From assembly GCF_007744255.1 (NCBI RefSeq), contig NZ_CP036267.1, positions 1 through 64,000 on the forward strand: 64,000 bases of DNA, given 5' to 3'. Origin of the DNA: Thalassoglobus polymorphus (GTDB taxonomy: Bacteria > Planctomycetota > Planctomycetia > Planctomycetales > Planctomycetaceae). A program made the translations under genes and the position numbers. Positions 8,942 through 18,440 of this stretch are shown here, piece after piece; positions within the stretch are counted from its first letter, which is position 1, and the number at the start of each line of letters is the position of its first letter. Below the pieces are notes generated by a model. It was not told the DNA's origin and did no database searches. It saw only the letters and a list, made by a program, of their open reading frames with translations.

Positions 8942-11900
8942 TTACTGGGGGTTCTCCGGGTGGCTGAGCGTGCGGGCGATGCGAAATCCAAGGTACGAAA
9001 ACGTCCCACCTTGCCCCATGACGATTCGGCTTTCTGATTTTAATGATCCGATTGGCATATCTGATGAGAGATGTGACTGGAACGTGCCACCACGAAATGG
9101 GATTGCGTATCGAAAAGAGCGATTCATCTTCAAGTTTCGAACGACGTCGTCGTGATTGTGACACCACTCTCCGATGTTGCCGCTCACGTCAAAGAGTCCG
9201 AGTTGGTTTGGTTTCAACAATCCGACAGGATGGACTTGGCTGTTTGAATTTCCGATGTGCCAGGCGTAGTGGTTGATCAGTTCGTCTGTTGATCCAAAGT
9301 GGAAAAAAGTGCGACTTCCCGAACGTGTGGCCAGTTCCCATTCTCTCTCTGTCGGAAGCCGGTACCCCTTACGTTGGAGGTAATCGGGGCGAGGCTGGAG
9401 ATAGTTTCGGACGACTTCATAACACAAGTCGTCAGCACCCATGCCTGACCGTTTTGTCAGCCAGTTGCAATACTCCATCGCATCCCTGATCTCGATGTAG
9501 CCGGCTGCGGAGTCTGGTGATGTGTTCGGTTTGATTATTGATTCGTAATTCTTTTGGTATTCACAGAAGTCTTTGACGGTGACTTCTGTCGAGGAGATTC
9601 CGAATGTCCAGTTCACGGAAAGTAGATTCTTTTTCTCTCGTGAGGTCAGTGTGCGATGTTCTGCTGGGGGAACGATCATCGTGAAGCCAGACTCAGTCGA
9701 ATACCATCCCTGAGAGATTTTTTCGGCGTCACGTGCAGATGTCGATGGGACTGAAGGTGTCTCTCCGAATTTCTTTAGCACCCACTGTGACGAGGAATGG
9801 ACTTCAGGGTCAGGGTCTTCGATGAAAAGTTTCGTTGAGGCCTGTTTGAGTTCATTCTGTTGCGCCGTCGTAAAATGGTGGGGTTCGAGCGAACCCAAAA
9901 CTTGGAGAAGACCGGCGGTGAGATCCGGGTTGTCTGACTTTTTAAGATGTGGGAGCAAGCGTTCTGGGTTGACTCGACTTCCAGCCAGCTTGTGCACGAG
10001 TTCGCTACGAAGTGATGGATCAGATTGGCGACGGAAGTAAGGGAATGGAAAGTCTGTTTCCCCGAGATGTACGAAAGCAGCGAGCAAGTTGGTTTTGGAT
10101 TTCTGGTCGAGTGATTCCGGGTTGTTTTCAACCTGTCGCCGCTTTTGATCGAGCGATTGAAGATGAGCTTCGGGGATGTCGATGATTCCGTCTATGAGAG
10201 TTGAAAGTTGTTCGTCATTGGCGCGTAGGAGAAGTTCCGAGTAGGTTGCGGGATCATCCCGCAAAAAGATCGACAGAATGAACGCAGCTTTATTGAGATC
10301 GGTCTGGGGCCCTTGAGCATCAAAGATTCTCGTCAGCTTTTCAGTCAGGTGTTCCTGGTAAGGGCTTAGCCAGTTTGTCCAGGTCTCGAGGGAAACCCCC
10401 GATTTGGCGATGAGTCCATCAACAACTGCCTCGCTGATGGCAACTTGAGTCTCATCGTTGTGCAGACTCGCATCCTGATTCGTAGCTAACAGAGCACAGG
10501 CCGCTTGAAAACGCATCTCAGAAGGGACTGTTTGAGACCGGAACAGGTCCGTGTATGAATCGAGTGGAACGTCATATTCATCCAGTAATGCAGTGAAAAT
10601 CCGAAAGTTCTCGAACGAACTTTCGGGCAGTTGTCTTTTCAGTTCGGCTGCAGCCTCTTCTTCGTCGTTGAGGAGAAGCAATGCAAGTCGCGCTTTTGAG
10701 GCGGACCCTGAAGTGGAAGCCTGGAATTCACGGAAGACTTGGTCCTTCATGCGCGGAAGTCGCTCTTCAATGGCATCCACGATCATCGGGACATTTTCAA
10801 TGTTTGCCTGCTTGAGTTGCACCAGCAGTTCCGTGTCTCGTTGTTTTCTCAGGTCGAGCGTCATCAGAGTCCCCAGAACTGCAAGAAGGATGGCTGCAGT
10901 CAAGGTTCGGGTGGCAATTTTTCGGAGAGCCGTTTTCATCATTTCGGACTCAAGCGATGACCACTCCGCGGGTAGGGTTCCAGAGCGGATGTAGGCGACT
11001 TCAAAAAGTCCAGGAAGTTGCCGAGCTTCTTTTTTCAGGCTCCAAAGAGAGGCATGGTTTCGGAGTTTTTGCCTGGCCCGTCCGGCATGTGTCTGCAGCT
11101 CTTCTTCTTCCAGCCAACTTCGGATTGAGGGGACCAGATAGTCGTGCGTCAACTGGTAGCTGATCAGATCTTGATCGTCATCTCCGTCTTGATGAATCGG
11201 TGATATGATTCGCAATTCGCTGTCGAGGGTTTCAATGAGTTGTGCAAAGCGTTGCGGTTTATTTTCGTATCCGCATACCTCTTGTAACTCTTTGAAGTTC
11301 AGTCCCTGACCTTTCAAATTGTTGCCTTGTTCCGGGAGTAAAGCACTGAGGAGTTTTTTTATCGCGGGAATCATCGGGCGATATCGGCGTGGACAGACTT
11401 CCGGATCGAAACGTCGTCGCAGGTAGGTACGTCCTAATGCTTTAAAGTCATCAAGATACCCGATCGTTTCGGAACTCCACGGTAACTCTTTGGTGATTTC
11501 AACAAACAGAGCAAGCCAAACAGGAGCGACGCGACCGTTCGATTGGATCAGCTCGACACCTCGTTCAATGAAGGCGGCTTTCTCCGGATCTTCCAGATCC
11601 CCTTTCTTCAACAACGTTCCAAATTTGGTGAGCACCGTTTTGGCATGCTCTATTGTGAATTCCGGGACAGCCATGGCATTGTCTCCCTCATTGAGAGAGG
11701 CTTCAACAACGCGCATGAACTGTGAGAGTTCGACCCAGTAATCATCACGGACGATGAGTAAGCACTGAATGGAGTGCCCGTCACATTGACGCAACGCTTG
11801 CACAAGTTCTTGATCAGAATCGATTTGCCGACCTTGCAGCCATTGCTCAAACTGATCGATGACGATGACGACTTTTTGATTCGCGTGCGGAAGTGGACGC

Positions 11901-13408
11901 TTTCGGATTCGACGCGTCATCTCCGGCAAGTCGGAGACTGCTTCTAAGTCGAGAAAGACTTTCTTCAGTTGAGCGGCGAGATCGATTTCTGTTTTCTTCT
12001 CCGACGCCTGAATTAAAACGGGAGTTGCAATTCCGGCAAGCTTTGGGACGAGGGCGGCATTCACCAGAGAAGATTTTCCGCTCCCTGTCGCACCATAGAT
12101 GACACCGATTCGAGGTTCACAATCAGGATCTCGGCCATCCATACGGTTCAGCCAATACTGAACCTGCTGCGGGTGGCCTTCACTCGACAGTTGCCCAGGA
12201 AGTAATTCACTGAAGAACTCTGCGTCGTCTTTTCGAAAAGCCCGCAACCCTCGGTAGACTCGATTGATTTGCCCTTCTGATTCGGGCTGTGCGGCAGGGT
12301 TTTCCAGAAACTTTTCAAGTTCAATTTGCAATTCGCGAGCGGAGGAGTGACGTTCGGAAGATCGCCTTTGTAGAGCTTTCGAACAGATTCGATCTAAAGC
12401 GACCGGGACATTCGGTTCGAAATCACTGGGGACCGGGGGCTTTCTCATCCATTCTGTTGAATTGTCTGCAAAGCGATCCCCAAACGGACGCACGCCGGTG
12501 AGCATCTCAAAGAGAACGACTCCCAAGCTGAAGATGTCCGAGCGGGCAACGATCAGGTGTCCATCCCCGCTGAGTTGCTCTGGACTCATGTATGCCAGGG
12601 TCCCCGCGACTTCACGATTTCGAACGACTTCATCCTCATGGATTGCCAGTCCGAAATCTGTCACATAGGGAATGTCATCGACATCAATCAGGATGTTTCC
12701 GGGCTTGATGTCTCTGTGCAGAATCCCATGTGTATGCATGTGATGGATGGCTTCAGCGATTTTTGCGACGAGTCTCACTGCAGTTTCGATTTGAAACCGT
12801 TCCACCTTGAGGATCTCAGCTAAATTCCGTCCCTGAATATATCGAGAGATAATGTAGACCTGACCATCATCGGTCAGCCCGGAAGCATGGACCGGAACGA
12901 TATTTGGATGTCCCATTTTTGCCAACAACTTGGCTTCCAGGCGATAGCGTTCCGCGTCACTTTCTGATTTCACTCGCGATGGGTGAGAGACTTTAATGGC
13001 GACCGGGCGATCGAGGTGTTCGTCCCAGCATTTCAGAACGACTCCAAACGAGCCGGCTCCAATGCGATCCAAAACGCGGAAATGACCGATTCTCTCTGGA
13101 AGTTTATGCGAGTTGCCATCGTTGAGGACAGCGATTGTGGACGTCTCTCCATACGGCCAGGCACGATGCGTCAGATCTTTTGCGAACAGTTGTAGCTGCA
13201 GACACTCTGGCTCGTTGACAAAGTCAAAGTTCGAGTCTTCTTCGGGAAGTCGATCCATGGAGATGGTGTGACTCCCTAAATCCAGCGAGGCGATGCGAGC
13301 AGGACATTCTTCGCAGACTTCGAAATGCTGCTCGACTTGAAGGCTGAGCTCCTCCTCAAGACGCCCCTTGAGAAACTCAGACAATTGCAGGTCTGACGGA
13401 CAGTTCAT
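8942..13408 (-). CDS. Ser/Thr protein kinase fused to STAND NTPase and FGE/sulfatase-modifying-factor-like domain
   Basis: A 1488-residue signalling protein. Residues 1-40 form a small zinc-finger-like segment (HFEVCEEC, H-x3-C-x2-C, as in anti-sigma factors). An apparently active Hanks-type kinase spans about 110-370 with GAGSFG (117-122), the VAIK lysine, HRDIKPGN (231-238) and DFG (251-253). A STAND-type P-loop NTPase follows with GATGSGKS (439-446) and VIVIDQFEQW (about 514-523). A membrane helix lies at about 831-853. A helical-repeat-like region then leads to a C-terminal formylglycine-generating-enzyme-like fold (about 1240-1480: GYRLPTEREWELATR, NIGEWC, RGGTF, GFRIAR). The predicted topology has kinase and NTPase inside and the FGE-like domain outside, perhaps as a ligand-binding module. 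AGGG lies just before the ATG. The cognate signal is unknown. Confidence 0.9.
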   Translation of the reverse strand: MNCPSDLQLSEFLKGRLEEELSLQVEQHFEVCEECPARIASLDLGSHTISMDRLPEEDSNFDFVNEPECLQLQLFAKDLTHRAWPYGETSTIAVLNDGNSHKLPERIGHFRVLDRIGAGSFGVVLKCWDEHLDRPVAIKVSHPSRVKSESDAERYRLEAKLLAKMGHPNIVPVHASGLTDDGQVYIISRYIQGRNLAEILKVERFQIETAVRLVAKIAEAIHHMHTHGILHRDIKPGNILIDVDDIPYVTDFGLAIHEDEVVRNREVAGTLAYMSPEQLSGDGHLIVARSDIFSLGVVLFEMLTGVRPFGDRFADNSTEWMRKPPVPSDFEPNVPVALDRICSKALQRRSSERHSSARELQIELEKFLENPAAQPESEGQINRVYRGLRAFRKDDAEFFSELLPGQLSSEGHPQQVQYWLNRMDGRDPDCEPRIGVIYGATGSGKSSLVNAALVPKLAGIATPVLIQASEKKTEIDLAAQLKKVFLDLEAVSDLPEMTRRIRKRPLPHANQKVVIVIDQFEQWLQGRQIDSDQELVQALRQCDGHSIQCLLIVRDDYWVELSQFMRVVEASLNEGDNAMAVPEFTIEHAKTVLTKFGTLLKKGDLEDPEKAAFIERGVELIQSNGRVAPVWLALFVEITKELPWSSETIGYLDDFKALGRTYLRRRFDPEVCPRRYRPMIPAIKKLLSALLPEQGNNLKGQGLNFKELQEVCGYENKPQRFAQLIETLDSELRIISPIHQDGDDDQDLISYQLTHDYLVPSIRSWLEEEELQTHAGRARQKLRNHASLWSLKKEARQLPGLFEVAYIRSGTLPAEWSSLESEMMKTALRKIATRTLTAAILLAVLGTLMTLDLRKQRDTELLVQLKQANIENVPMIVDAIEERLPRMKDQVFREFQASTSGSASKARLALLLLNDEEEAAAELKRQLPESSFENFRIFTALLDEYDVPLDSYTDLFRSQTVPSEMRFQAACALLATNQDASLHNDETQVAISEAVVDGLIAKSGVSLETWTNWLSPYQEHLTEKLTRIFDAQGPQTDLNKAAFILSIFLRDDPATYSELLLRANDEQLSTLIDGIIDIPEAHLQSLDQKRRQVENNPESLDQKSKTNLLAAFVHLGETDFPFPYFRRQSDPSLRSELVHKLAGSRVNPERLLPHLKKSDNPDLTAGLLQVLGSLEPHHFTTAQQNELKQASTKLFIEDPDPEVHSSSQWVLKKFGETPSVPSTSARDAEKISQGWYSTESGFTMIVPPAEHRTLTSREKKNLLSVNWTFGISSTEVTVKDFCEYQKNYESIIKPNTSPDSAAGYIEIRDAMEYCNWLTKRSGMGADDLCYEVVRNYLQPRPDYLQRKGYRLPTEREWELATRSGSRTFFHFGSTDELINHYAWHIGNSNSQVHPVGLLKPNQLGLFDVSGNIGEWCHNHDDVVRNLKMNRSFRYAIPFRGGTFQSHLSSDMPIGSLKSESRIVMGQGGTFSYLGFRIARTLSHPENPQ

Positions 13409-13822
13409 CTTAGCCCTTCATGTCCAAATCGAAAATAACACACATCTTGAACATCGGTGACACCGCGACAATTAAATGATCTGATGTATGAATGACTCGC
13501 TGACAATGGAATTTCCAGCTGGAAATTCACTGTGAGTCATGTTGAACAATGAAATTGCTCAACCCACGATTTGAACCAATTTTAGGCCGCTGGTCGAGTG
13601 TGAAAACAAAATCCTCAAGGATCTTCCGAGATTCCTATTCTGTTGATCACTCAAAACACTCAGGTCATGGAGCGAAAAGAATGATTTCTGGTTACAGAAT
13701 TGGTACTCTGTTTTGAACCTTTGCAATTCTTGAATAGGCGGAGTGAGGTTGAACAGAAATTTTCTGCTGCGTTGAGAGTCGCTGAGAACTTCCCGTTGCG
13801 AATCCTGAAACAAGATGGTCCT
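13409..13822. other. 414-bp divergent intergenic region
   Basis: It separates the divergent kinase and secreted-protein genes and should hold both promoters. Its one striking element is a 49-bp dyad at 13492-13540. The open frame running in from 13700 to the start at 13823 is not supported as coding: it lacks a ribosome-binding site and precedes a good signal peptide. Confidence 0.6.
13492..13540. promoter_or_regulatory. 49-bp dyad with a perfect 20-bp palindrome
   Basis: The core GAATTTCCAGCTGGAAATTC (13509-13528) is a perfect 20-bp palindrome. Outside it, ATGACTC (13492-13498) pairs with GAGTCAT (13534-13540). It lies between two divergent genes, about 84 bp from the kinase start and 283 bp from the secreted-protein start. 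There is no T-run, so an operator or cruciform is more likely than a terminator. Confidence 0.55.
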
Positions 13823-15307
13823 ATGAAAACGAATTTCTCCAGAATGAACTGTCGTTACCTTCTCCCTGTCATGTTCGGAATGGTGACTGTCATCTATTTC
13901 AACACTTCCGAGGTGAGTGCCCAAGACAATTTCTCTGCCTTGACTGCAAAAATTCCGAAGAGTGCGAATGCGTTGATTTTAATCGATGCAGACGCGCTCA
14001 GGTCGAGTCCGCTCGGAAAGCAGGAGAACTGGGCAGATAAGAATGAAGCTGCCTACGTGAACTCACCTTTCTATCTTCCACCCGAGGCAACGAAGATTGT
14101 CGTCGGTTCACAAGTGAACTCGAATCATCAGTTGGAGCAGGCCTGGGAAGTCGCGGTGATGAATCTTTCGGAGCCAATTTCCAGCCGAGCAATTGCTCGA
14201 GCAGAAGGTGGGGAGATTGACACCATTGCAGACATGGCGGCTGTCTGGAGTCCGAGTGACGCCTATTTTGTTCAGTTTTCCTCTCAGCTACTTGGAATCA
14301 TGGCTCCTGCGAACCGACAGAAAGTTTCGCACTGGGCAAAGACCACTGGATCAGAATCGTTGGATGCAGCAGGTGTTTTTGCTGAGTCTGTTAATGATGT
14401 GAATGACACGACGCAAATTGTTTTAGCAATCAATCTGAAAGATGCAGTTGTTCCGCACCAGCTTCGTGAATGGCTCAGTAGTTCTGAACTTCTGAAAGAT
14501 GATGCCACCGCTCAAGCCAGTTGGCAAACGGTTGTGGAAAGCTTAACGGGAGCGAAACTGGCGATTTCCGTCACGACGAAAATTCAAGGCCGTCTCGAAG
14601 TTCAATTCGAATCCGATCCGTCCGTGTTGGGGAAGAAGGCGAAAGAGGGAATTCTCCAGACGTTTCAGAAATTTGGAGTTGCGTTTGAGGATCTGGAACA
14701 CTGGACTCTCAGCCAAAGTCAAAACAATCTCATTCTGGATGGGGAACTTTCACTGACAGATCTGCGCAAAGTGATGAGCTTGCTGCAGGTGCCAAGTTCG
14801 AAATTCAGTGCTCTGGCAGATGTGGAACCGGCTGAGGCTGACGATCAAGACAAGGTGGTGAAAGCGTCGCAGAAATATTTCAGATCGGTTTCGACACTGC
14901 TCGACGATCTGCATTTAGAGTTCAAGACAAACCGTGATGCCCGAAAGAACTTCGCAGCGACTTACATGCAACGGTATGCAAAGCGAATCGACAAGTTACC
15001 AATTCTGAATGTCGATGTGGAACTCGTCGATTATGGCCTGTCCGTCTCGGAAACTTTACGCTCCACATCTGTGACTCAAGGCCAGGCGAATATCGAAACA
15101 GGAGTCAGAAAGTCGAGAGTCTATTCATCAAATTATTCGAACGGCTATTACAACGACTATCGCTCCAGTTCGAGTATCAAAACTCAAATTGCTCGGGAAG
15201 AGCAGGGGGAAGCGAGCAAAGTTCGCTTTGAAAACTGGAAAGAGATGCAGGATGCGACTGCTCAGATTCGTGTCAAAATGACACAAAAGTACAAAGTCGA
15301 TTTTTAG
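13823..15307 (+). CDS. secreted protein of unknown function
   Basis: A 494-residue protein. A signal peptide covers about residues 1-34 (hydrophobic LLPVMFGMVTVIYF, then SEVSAQ). The body is mixed alpha/beta with no recognised motif. It contains ANALILIDADALRSSPLG near the mature N-terminus and a Tyr/Ser/Asn-rich loop close to the C-terminus (about 430-450). The N-terminus vaguely recalls planctomycete proteins with a DUF-like 'ALxxIxxDAL' opening, but no family is claimed. ATG at 13823 is chosen because the signal peptide begins there; the open frame extends to 13700. It is divergent from the kinase and convergent with the porin gene. Confidence 0.7.
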   Translation: MKTNFSRMNCRYLLPVMFGMVTVIYFNTSEVSAQDNFSALTAKIPKSANALILIDADALRSSPLGKQENWADKNEAAYVNSPFYLPPEATKIVVGSQVNSNHQLEQAWEVAVMNLSEPISSRAIARAEGGEIDTIADMAAVWSPSDAYFVQFSSQLLGIMAPANRQKVSHWAKTTGSESLDAAGVFAESVNDVNDTTQIVLAINLKDAVVPHQLREWLSSSELLKDDATAQASWQTVVESLTGAKLAISVTTKIQGRLEVQFESDPSVLGKKAKEGILQTFQKFGVAFEDLEHWTLSQSQNNLILDGELSLTDLRKVMSLLQVPSSKFSALADVEPAEADDQDKVVKASQKYFRSVSTLLDDLHLEFKTNRDARKNFAATYMQRYAKRIDKLPILNVDVELVDYGLSVSETLRSTSVTQGQANIETGVRKSRVYSSNYSNGYYNDYRSSSSIKTQIAREEQGEASKVRFENWKEMQDATAQIRVKMTQKYKVDF

Positions 15308-15335
15308 AGCTGATTCTGAGTGTACTTACTGGATC

Positions 15336-15432
15336 ACTGAGAAAGGTGACCATTCCACAAGCTTCCAGACCAGTTCGAATCTCCGAATCTGTTTTTCATG
15401 CTTGTCCTGTCCGTGAAGAATTCCTGGACGGT
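15336..15432 (-). repeat. dispersed intergenic repeat, member E
   Basis: On the minus strand this copy holds ATTCTTCACGGAC, then GACAAGCATGAAAAA, then CTTGTGGAATGGTC (15348-15361), followed by TTTCTCAGTG. It therefore combines blocks shared with member D and with members A, B and C. It sits between two convergent genes. Confidence 0.7.
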
Positions 15433-15462
15433 TTGGCAGGCTGATTGTCACAAGTCAGGGAT

Positions 15463-16854
15463 TCAGAATTCAAGCTGTAGACGCCCGGAGAGGACCAGAC
15501 TGTCAGCGCGTCCGACAGTGGGGGCGTCCAGTTTGACTGGAATCATGTTGAAGATGACTCGTGCGAAACTGTTGAGATACCAATTTAATCCGAACGTCAG
15601 CGTTTGCATGCGCCCCCCCTGAATATCAAGGTCATTCAGGTCGATGATCGCCCAGCCTGCGGTCAGTTCAAGTGCTCCGAACCCACAGTCACCGAATTCT
15701 TCATCAGGGATGACGCCTGAGAAAATTCCACGTTTGCGATTGTAGACCGCTGACTCACCAGTCAGCAGCAATCCCGCCTGAAAGTATCCCCCGGAAAAAT
15801 TTACGGGGGCCATTTTGGGTCGATTCACAATTGACCAGCGATACTCTGCCTGAGTGCGGAACGGTCCGTACTGAGAAGCGAGTTCAAGGTTGAAGAGATG
15901 AAAGTTGTCTGTCGGAATATTTCCGGTGTCGACAAATGCAGGAATACCGGTTGCAGAATTGTCGCTCGGATCAGTGACGAAGAAGCCTGGCTGAACGGCA
16001 TATCGAACACGATTATTCGCGGGGTTTCCAAAACTGTAACCCCCACCGAGATGAACTAGAACGTCATCGTTGTTGACCAAAAGAACGGTTTCTCGTGTCG
16101 CAAAGGCCCAGCCTCCATTATTTCCACTTGAAACTCCATATGAGTCTGTGGGAGTTTTGTAGGCGGAAAAGGCATAAGTTCCGTTCTCGTCAGGAAATGT
16201 CCCGAAGCCCCGAAGGCCCGTCTGCCTGAATGGGGCAAATGCGAAGGGAAGTTGCCGCTCCATGAACAACAGTTCTCGTCCGCTCGACTCAGCATCCATG
16301 CCGAAAGGTTGTTTGAAGTAGCCAGCTTCCACATGATCAACAAATTTTGCGTCGGAGAAGATGACTGCGACATCTCGAAAGCTGGGGTGTCCGGAGGCAG
16401 CAAAGTCCAGGTCGATCACGTAAGACGTTGCTTTACTAACGTTTCCGCTGGCTCGCAATCGAACACGACGCAAGCCGGTTTCTGTGTTGACCTTCCCGAC
16501 TGCGTCGACAGTTGCCTGGTCCTGAATGATCCAGCCCGTGTCGAGTTGCAGAAAACCACCCCATTCAAGCGTGGGGTACTCTGTCTGACTATTTGAAAAA
16601 AGTGGTCGCCCCGATTGCACGAATTCGTAGTCTTTAAGATCAGTCCGGGGGGCTTCGAGGACGCTGGGGGCAGCTTCTTGCTGATTTCCATTCTCTGCGG
16701 TTGTGATTGCTTGCGGCACAGATGCGGCAGTAGGTGCAGGCGGAGGTACGAGAAGTGGATCAGAATTGTCCACGGCAGCAGGCTGTGCGTAGATTTGTGC
16801 AGAACAACACGAAATCCAGACAATCGAAACAAGAATCGACTCTGGAAATCGCAT
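15463..16854 (-). CDS. phosphate-selective porin O/P family outer-membrane channel
   Basis: A 463-residue outer-membrane protein with signal peptide (MRFPESILVSIVW...IYAQ) and a Pro/Ala-rich linker of about 80 residues. The remainder is a beta-barrel of the OprO/OprP type. Recognisable stretches include GGFLQLDTGW, TGLRRVRLRASG (an aromatic/Arg-rich strand), a VEAGYFKQPFG strand-turn and the ELLFMERQLP loop. It ends in LEF, fitting the outer-membrane rule of a C-terminal phenylalanine. Members take up phosphate or polyphosphate in Pseudomonas, but substrate cannot be transferred with confidence. An in-frame ATG at 16908 would add 18 residues before the signal sequence; neither start has a strong ribosome-binding site. 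It lies 209 bp downstream of the OprB-type gene on the same strand. Confidence 0.85.
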   Translation of the reverse strand: MRFPESILVSIVWISCCSAQIYAQPAAVDNSDPLLVPPPAPTAASVPQAITTAENGNQQEAAPSVLEAPRTDLKDYEFVQSGRPLFSNSQTEYPTLEWGGFLQLDTGWIIQDQATVDAVGKVNTETGLRRVRLRASGNVSKATSYVIDLDFAASGHPSFRDVAVIFSDAKFVDHVEAGYFKQPFGMDAESSGRELLFMERQLPFAFAPFRQTGLRGFGTFPDENGTYAFSAYKTPTDSYGVSSGNNGGWAFATRETVLLVNNDDVLVHLGGGYSFGNPANNRVRYAVQPGFFVTDPSDNSATGIPAFVDTGNIPTDNFHLFNLELASQYGPFRTQAEYRWSIVNRPKMAPVNFSGGYFQAGLLLTGESAVYNRKRGIFSGVIPDEEFGDCGFGALELTAGWAIIDLNDLDIQGGRMQTLTFGLNWYLNSFARVIFNMIPVKLDAPTVGRADSLVLSGRLQLEF

Positions 16855-17013
16855 TTCTGATGCCGTTGGTGATCGAAGAAGGTCAGACTGCTGCTTCGAT
16901 TCCAACATACCGAATCAAAGCAATTTTGCCTTATCGATACAATCGGCTTCATTTTGAGTTGAACTTCAAATTAGTTTGAAGTTCACTCAAGTTTGTACAA
17001 AAGACCTGTCATG

Positions 17014-17076
17014 GCTCAGGACGAACATGTTTCAGAGCGGACATGGTTCAGTGCGAACATGGCTCAGAACGAAATG
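17014..17076. repeat. degenerate 16-bp tandem repeat, four copies, touching the porin stop codon
   Basis: The units are GCTCAGGACGAACATG, TTTCAGAGCGGACATG, GTTCAGTGCGAACATG and a 15-base GCTCAGAACGAAATG. The fourth copy covers the stop codon (17064-17066) and last codons of the minus-strand OprB-type gene; the others extend downstream of it. The arrangement is the same as at 1067-1111. Confidence 0.85.
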
Positions 17077-18440
17077 TTCGATCTCAGTCCCATCACGTAG
17101 GCTGTGTCCACTCCAGTTCGCCCAGGGAAAAGGATTTGCACGTCAGGAGTTACGTCGAACCAGGGTGTGATTTGAGCACGATAGAAGAATTCCAACCCGT
17201 GACCGTCATTGACGCCCCCTAAGGCGAGATTCAGAATCGGGCCAATTTCATCACTGATTCCGTTGTAGTACCAGCCAGCTCCGAATCCATCGTGATTACG
17301 ACCAGGAAGCGGGCTTGATCCTCCAACTCCGAAACTTAAGAACCAGGCTAATGGGTTTGCTTCATCATCGCCGAGGCCTGCTCGACCGAAGACTCCCCAA
17401 CCACGTGTTGGATCACAAGGATCTGTCACCAGATACTGATCGAAGTTGTAGTACATTGACCATGAACCGGAGGTCTGGTTAATGGGGACATTCGGGAGAA
17501 TGATTCGAGGATCTTGTCCCAGACTCGTGTAGTCTCTGCTGCTCCAGGTTCCAGCGAAGAGTTGATGGCCCGGCTTCCCGAAGAAATTCGTCGGAAGTCG
17601 GAGTTCGGCAGCCATCGAAATGCCCTCCGCAAATAGATCGCTGATTCCGACTGTCGAGGCTGTATCTTCAGGGTTCAGCAATGTAAATGTGAAGATCGGC
17701 TCGCCGTTTTCCATCCAGACAAATCCGGCACCGAGAGTTGAATAAGGAACTGTTCGCAGGGCGATGGGGTTGATGACCATGCCTAGATTTGAGAACTGCT
17801 TCGTTCCGCGACCATGGGCAAAAGCGTTTGCATCTCCATCGAACGTATCCATCTTTCCGAAGAAGACCGCAAAGTTTTCAGAAAACGCTTGTGTGAAAAG
17901 AACGTTCGTCAGGTAAATTTCATCTGAGTCAGGAACGGGGAGAGATGAGGAGATCGTACTCGGCATGAACGCACCGGTTGATCCGTCGAGTGTCTGGCCA
18001 AATCGATGTTCAGCCCGCAACTTCACAAACAGACCTTCCTGGATTCCGAGTTTGCCAGCATCGATGTTCACGAGGTAGTCGCCATGCCCGCTGTAGCGAA
18101 ATTTGCGGTCCAAACCACCTTCGACAACACCAAAATTGAAGGTCGTCAGGTTGGCTTGGAAATTCATTCCAGACTCGGCCAGATCGGTTCGCAGACCTCC
18201 CCAATCACCTGTCAGGTAGGGAGAACTTGAAGAGAAGCAGCCTTCGTCAAGGACACCGCAGCAGGCATCACAGCCTGACCCGATTGAATTGGACTTCAGG
18301 CAAAGATCTGGGTCGCCAAACAGACAGGACGCTTCATCGGCCATTGCGAGTTGACTCGAAGCGACCACTGCGAGCGCAATTCCGAGTGTCCAAAATCGTT
18401 TGATGACGGACTTCAAATTGATCTCTGACAACCCACACAT
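17064..18440 (-). CDS. carbohydrate porin, OprB family
   Basis: A 458-residue outer-membrane porin. Its signal peptide runs from MCGLSEINLKS to LAMA/DE. A short Cys-containing stretch (CLFGDPDLCL...CDACCGVLDEGC) precedes the barrel; such cysteines are unusual in a porin. The OprB hallmark YLTGDWGGLRTDLAE lies near residues 75-89. It is followed by paired strands such as GHGDYLVNIDAGKLG and ends SNISF with the terminal aromatic residue. OprB porins admit glucose and other small sugars across the outer membrane. The start is supported by AAGGA 10-14 bases upstream. It is the first gene of a two-porin tandem with the O/P-type porin. Confidence 0.9.
   Translation of the reverse strand: MCGLSEINLKSVIKRFWTLGIALAVVASSQLAMADEASCLFGDPDLCLKSNSIGSGCDACCGVLDEGCFSSSSPYLTGDWGGLRTDLAESGMNFQANLTTFNFGVVEGGLDRKFRYSGHGDYLVNIDAGKLGIQEGLFVKLRAEHRFGQTLDGSTGAFMPSTISSSLPVPDSDEIYLTNVLFTQAFSENFAVFFGKMDTFDGDANAFAHGRGTKQFSNLGMVINPIALRTVPYSTLGAGFVWMENGEPIFTFTLLNPEDTASTVGISDLFAEGISMAAELRLPTNFFGKPGHQLFAGTWSSRDYTSLGQDPRIILPNVPINQTSGSWSMYYNFDQYLVTDPCDPTRGWGVFGRAGLGDDEANPLAWFLSFGVGGSSPLPGRNHDGFGAGWYYNGISDEIGPILNLALGGVNDGHGLEFFYRAQITPWFDVTPDVQILFPGRTGVDTAYVMGLRSNISF

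Noticed and set aside
15365-15395. GTTCGAATCTCCGAATC, recalling the T-arm of a tRNA
   Set aside because: No acceptor stem, anticodon arm or CCA could be fitted around it, and it lies inside a dispersed repeat copy.
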